Positions 14,312-16,974 of a stretch of DNA of 16,974 bases are shown in pieces (the stretch's first letter is position 1; the number at the start of each line of letters is the position of its first letter). The notes under the pieces were generated by a model. It did not search any database. It saw nothing but the letters and a program-made list of their open reading frames with translations, and had not been told where the DNA came from. Source of the stretch: JADGRF01 sp036382515 (GTDB lineage Bacteria; Myxococcota_A; Polyangia; Polyangiales; JAFGIB01); contig DASVHQ010000275.1 in NCBI GenBank assembly GCA_036382515.1, positions 1 to 16,974 on the forward strand. The letters run 5' to 3'. Position numbers and translations under genes: made by a program.

Positions 14312-15064
14312 TCAGACAGCTGCCAGTTGCTGACGATCGAGAATCTGCATGCCGTCGGTGTCGCGCGAGATGAAGCCGCGTTCACCGAACGAGCGCAGCA
14401 CGCGACACACGGACTCGTGTCGCATCGACAAGAGCGCGGCGAGATCGCGCTGCAGGAACCCGGCCGGTACGCGCGGCGTGGGATCGGCGTGCGGAGCCAG
14501 CGTGTCGACCAGCGCACACAGCAGCGCGGCGACTCGGGAGTCGGTGTTCGGACGCGCGCGAGCGTCGGCAAGCCGTTCCATGCGATAGAGCGCGTCGGCA
14601 TACAGGTTGTGCAGGTCGAGCGCCGTCTCGCCGCCCGCACGCAGGCCGCTGAAGATCGACTCACCGTCGCACAGGCAGATGAGCGTGCGCGTGGCTGCGT
14701 AGCCCGCGGCCATGCTGCTGTCCTGAGCGGCCGCGCGCCGCTGCTCGATCGGAAACACGCCGCCTGGCCCGACCACGTCGACCGCGGTGACGCGACCGCG
14801 TGCATCGGTGCGCTGGCGTATCAGCAAGCCGCGACGCACGATGCCGAGCGTGAAGCGGCCAAACCACTTGAGTGGAATGGTTTCGCGTGGCTCCACCGCC
14901 AACGATTCGAACTGACATGCTTCGGAGCTTTCACCGACCAGGCCATGCAGAATGTCGCCGCGCGTCGCGGGACAGTCCAGGCAATGGTGTGAAAGAGCCG
15001 TGCAAACCGTGGCCCCCGCGGGACGTGCCTCGCTCGGGGTGCCACTGTGCAATGAGACTCTCAT
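14312..15064 (-). CDS. Crp/Fnr-family transcriptional regulator with N-terminal cysteine cluster
   Basis: The 250-residue protein has a cyclic-nucleotide-binding-like sensor barrel (about 35-150), a dimerisation helix (about 150-180) and a C-terminal Crp-type helix-turn-helix with QRDLAALLSMRHESVCRVLR (about 205-224). The N-terminus carries Cys 21, 28, 31 and 50 (C-x6-C-x2-C-x18-C, including CLDCPATR). This recalls FNR, whose iron-sulfur cluster uses three N-terminal cysteines plus one later, so redox, oxygen or nitric-oxide sensing is plausible. ATG 15064 is preferred because GAGGTGAG lies just upstream; a GTG at 15112 would add 16 residues without a ribosome binding site. An FNR-like box lies about 80 nt upstream, suggesting autoregulation. 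Recognition helix RHESVCR keeps the E-x-x-C/S-R pattern of the family. Confidence 0.92.
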   Translation of the reverse strand: MRVSLHSGTPSEARPAGATVCTALSHHCLDCPATRGDILHGLVGESSEACQFESLAVEPRETIPLKWFGRFTLGIVRRGLLIRQRTDARGRVTAVDVVGPGGVFPIEQRRAAAQDSSMAAGYAATRTLICLCDGESIFSGLRAGGETALDLHNLYADALYRMERLADARARPNTDSRVAALLCALVDTLAPHADPTPRVPAGFLQRDLAALLSMRHESVCRVLRSFGERGFISRDTDGMQILDRQQLAAV

Positions 15065-15366
15065 GCTCTCACCTCGCAACTGCGCGGATTGCGCCGCGTC
15101 AGGTACATGCACCCTGATTGAGCTGCCGCAAGCATTTCGAATTGCGCCAGATCAACGCATGGCGTTTCGCTTGAAATTGCTTGGGAATAAATGCGGCGGA
15201 AAGGCATTGCGTGGGCGAACACACAGCTGCCAGGGGTGCGCGCGAGGTGGTGGGTTGCGGTAGGTCAAGCTAGGAGCCGCCTGCGCTGGTCAAAATCTGG
15301 GCGCTCCTCATACGCAATCGCAGCGCGGCGAGTTCTGTTCAGGCCCCCGACTCACATACGCGCCGC
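15065..15366. other. Intergenic region between the Crp/Fnr gene and the broken MFS gene
   Basis: These 302 bp contain the FNR-like box and an A+T-richer patch around 15170-15195 with TTGAAA and AATAAAT words. No credible gene is seen: plus-strand frames here lack coding bias. No terminator for the MFS gene is visible. Confidence 0.5.
15142..15155. promoter_or_regulatory. FNR-type box TTGCG-CCAG-ATCAA
   Basis: Against the FNR consensus TTGAT-N4-ATCAA this site matches 8 of 10 bases with the exact four-base spacer. It lies 78 nt before the ATG of the Crp/Fnr gene, where autoregulation is common. Centred near 15148.5, a class II arrangement would put the transcript start near 15107. No strong -10 box supports that, so this rests on the match and position alone. 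Confidence 0.5.
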
Positions 15367-16565
15367 TCAAACGCCGGGGACGCCAATCTGCAACTTCTCG
15401 TTGTAGGACCAGACGGCCAGCGCGAGCCCGGCCACGCTGGCTACCCCCGCGCCGACGCACATGGCCGCCAGGGGGCTCACTGTCTGCCAGATGAAGCCCG
15501 TGAGCAGGCCTGCGGGCACGGCGGCAAAGCCCAGCGCGAAGTTGTAGTACCCGTAGGCGCGACCACGCAGCTCGGCGGGTGCGAGGTCGCGCACCAGAGC
15601 TTTCTCGACCGGCTGTGTGAGACCGTAATAGGTGCCGTACACGAGAGGAAGAGCGCCCAGCACTGCCAGCTCTTGGTCGCGAGCCCGAAACCGACGTAGC
15701 TGATCGCATACACGACCCAACCGAACACGATCAGCTTCGGGCGTGCCATGCGATCGGAGAGATCGCCACCGAGGTACGAGCTGAAGACCTTCGCGACGTG
15801 GAACGCGGACCACAGCGCGGGCAACGCCGCCATGGACACGCCAGCGTCGTGCGCGCGCAGCAGCAGGAAAGCGTCGGAGGAGTTGCCGAGGGCGAAGAAC
15901 GTGAGGATCAGGAGATAGCCGCGCAGCGAGCGTGGCAGCACTGCCGGGGGCGCTGCGGTCGCCACGACGGGCGCATCCGGGGCTGGATCTTCGGCGGCGG
16001 CGCTCGGCGCCTCGGAGACGGCGAGCACGGACAGCACGGACAAGAGCCCCGGCAAGAACGCGGCGAGGAACACGTGACGCAGCGGCCAGCCCAGGCCCAA
16101 GAGCAACGTGGCGACCAGCGGACCGAGTACGGCGCCGGTGTGGTCCATCGCCTAATGGAAACCGAAGGCGCGGCCGCTCTGGTTCTGTGAGACCGCGCCG
16201 GCGATCAACGCATCGCGCGGCGAGCTGCGTATGCCCTTGCCGATGCGGTCGGTGACGCGCACGGCCAGCACCTGCCACCACGCGCCAGCGAAGGCGACCA
16301 GTGGGCGCACAGCTGCGGCGACGGCGTAGCCGAACAGCACGAGGGGCTTCTTGCGGGCCGCGCGATCGGCCATGTAGCCGGAGGCGAGCTTGGTCAGACT
16401 GGCCGCCGCGTCGGAGACGCCTTCGACCAAGCCCAGCAGCGCAGCACTCGCGCCGATGGACGTGAGGAACACCGGCAAGAGCGGAAAGATCATCTCGGAC
16501 GCGACGTCCGCGAACAAACTGGTCACGCCCAAAGCAATCACTGCACGCGGCAAACGACGATCCAC
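15367..16565 (-). pseudogene. MFS transporter broken by a nonsense codon and a frameshift
   Basis: Three segments together make one MFS permease of about 399 residues. The first, from GTG 16565, reads SLFADVASEMIFPLLPVFL and later DRIGKGIRSSPRDALIAG, ending RAFGFH. An in-frame TAG (16152-16154) interrupts the conserved FH-x-AMDHTGAVLGP motif, which resumes at 16151. The second segment runs to about SWQCWALF; near 15640-15670 one base is missing and the protein continues one frame over as VYGTYYGLTQPVEKALVRDL to the TGA at 15367. The interval of 1199 nt is one short of a multiple of three, as expected for a single-base loss. A GTG at 16667 could extend the N-terminus but would overlap the divergent acyltransferase. 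Genuine decay is likeliest; two sequencing errors are the alternative. Confidence 0.85.
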
Positions 16566-16636
16566 TCGCCCGAGGGAACCCGAAGTGGGACGCGCTGTCC
16601 AGCCCCGCGCATCCGCGACCGGCGCCTGCGTCGTGC

Positions 16637-16642
16637 TATCTC
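16637..16642 (+). promoter_or_regulatory. Candidate extended -10 (TGC-TATCTC) before the acyltransferase
   Basis: TATCTC preceded by TGC resembles an extended -10 box and ends 9 nt before the GTG at 16652. No Shine-Dalgarno is seen between them, so a very short leader is possible. No -35 is evident. Confidence 0.25.
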
Positions 16643-16651
16643 GCAAGTGCA

Positions 16652-16903
16652 GTGAGCCAGGCAGCACCGGAAGTCTACGAGCGCCCCTCCGAACTCACAC
16701 TGCAGCTTCTGCTGCGCGGGATTGCGCCATTGCGGCGGCTGACCAACCCGTGGTTCGAGGGGCTCGAGCACGTGCCCGACGAACGGCCGCTGCTGTTCGT
16801 GGGTAACCACACGCTCTTCGACATCATCGACGTACCGCTACTCTTCGCGAAGCTTTACGTGGAGAAGGGCATCTTCTTGCGCGCGCTCGACGACGAAGCC
16901 GAC
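16652..16903 (+). CDS. Lysophospholipid-acyltransferase-like protein, N-terminal fragment
   Basis: About 84 residues of a PlsC/MGAT-like acyltransferase are present, starting VSQAAPEVYERPSEL. The catalytic block is FVGNHTLFDIIDVPLL, with His 53 and Asp 57 or 60 as the probable His-Asp pair. The family passes acyl groups from acyl-CoA or acyl-ACP to a lipid hydroxyl at the membrane. The segment EKGIFLRALDDEA is family-like, but after about 16900 the frame reads LGERPANARSC, which is not, and is instead antisense to a dehydrogenase start. The gene is therefore cut at an internal junction rather than by the window edge. The GTG start is the only candidate that leaves the whole homologous part. 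It diverges from the broken MFS gene. Confidence 0.75.
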
Positions 16904-16974
16904 CTCGGCGAGCGCCCGGCCAATGCCCGAAGCTGCGCCCGTGACAGCGACCACTTTGCCCTCGAGACTCGTCC
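16904..16974 (-). CDS. Short-chain dehydrogenase, N-terminal fragment
   Basis: Read on the minus strand from the right edge, the DNA encodes TSLEGKVVAVTGAASGIGRA followed by LAE. This is the first beta strand and the TGxxxGIG cofactor loop of an NAD(P)-binding short-chain dehydrogenase. The initiator lies beyond the window. After Glu at 16904-16906 the frame enters the antisense of the acyltransferase (VGFVVERAQE), where the rest of the Rossmann fold should be. The gene is truncated by the same junction that cuts the acyltransferase. It is distinct from the dehydrogenase at the left edge. Confidence 0.7.

Noticed and set aside
15063..15263. A plus-strand small Cys-rich frame (MLSPRNCADCAASGTC...) opposite the Crp/Fnr start
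   Set aside because: Its third-position G/C bias is weak, it has no ribosome binding site, and it overlaps the promoter and FNR-like box of the Crp/Fnr gene.

Overview
The window is GC-rich chromosomal DNA (about two thirds G+C by eye, with strong G/C preference at third codon positions). It reads as a Gram-negative bacterium, most likely a myxobacterium or related Myxococcota/Deltaproteobacteria. The best hints are a lipoprotein that combines PD40-type propeller motifs, a CXXCH motif and a C-terminal cysteine-rich 'DCCSGxC' region, a beta-helix lipoprotein remnant, a patatin and many stand-alone regulators. No rRNA, tRNA, CRISPR array, insertion sequence or phage gene is visible. The assignment is inference from protein style, not from a marker gene.

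Layout. 1-2569 (minus): a fused ABC exporter followed 7 nt later by a short-chain dehydrogenase that runs off the left edge. 2793-4597 (plus): a secreted or membrane glycine-zipper-like protein, then a patatin-like phospholipase. 4628-4848 (minus): remains of a beta-helix lipoprotein gene that kept its ribosome binding site, signal peptide and C-terminus but lost its middle. 4948-6916 (minus): a CBS-domain protein and a fused APH-like/P-loop kinase. Divergent from these, 7035-10230 (plus): a six-helix membrane protein resembling a kinase sensor module, overlapping by 20 nt a PatZ-type protein (acyl-CoA ligase plus GNAT). 10259-10351 holds a short orphan coding-like stretch. 10414-11811 is cobQ. 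11812-12043 is a structured, relatively A+T-rich leader before the lipoprotein at 12044-14245. A bidirectional terminator at 14254-14277 separates that gene from a convergent Crp/Fnr regulator with an N-terminal cysteine cluster and an FNR-like box upstream. 15367-16565 (minus) is an MFS transporter broken by a nonsense codon and a frameshift. 16652-16903 (plus) is the start of an acyltransferase that stops abruptly against the start of a second, oppositely oriented dehydrogenase at about position 16900.

How the genes may work together. The centre (4948-10230) is the most coherent part: two divergent two-gene operons share a 118-bp control region. They encode a nucleotide-binding CBS sensor, a two-domain kinase, a membrane sensor-like protein and a protein acyltransferase. 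This suggests a module linking adenylate and acyl-CoA status to post-translational control, possibly under the oxygen/redox-type Crp/Fnr regulator encoded further right. That link is inference. The right end carries two signs of decay or misassembly: the broken MFS gene and the head-on junction of two truncated genes.
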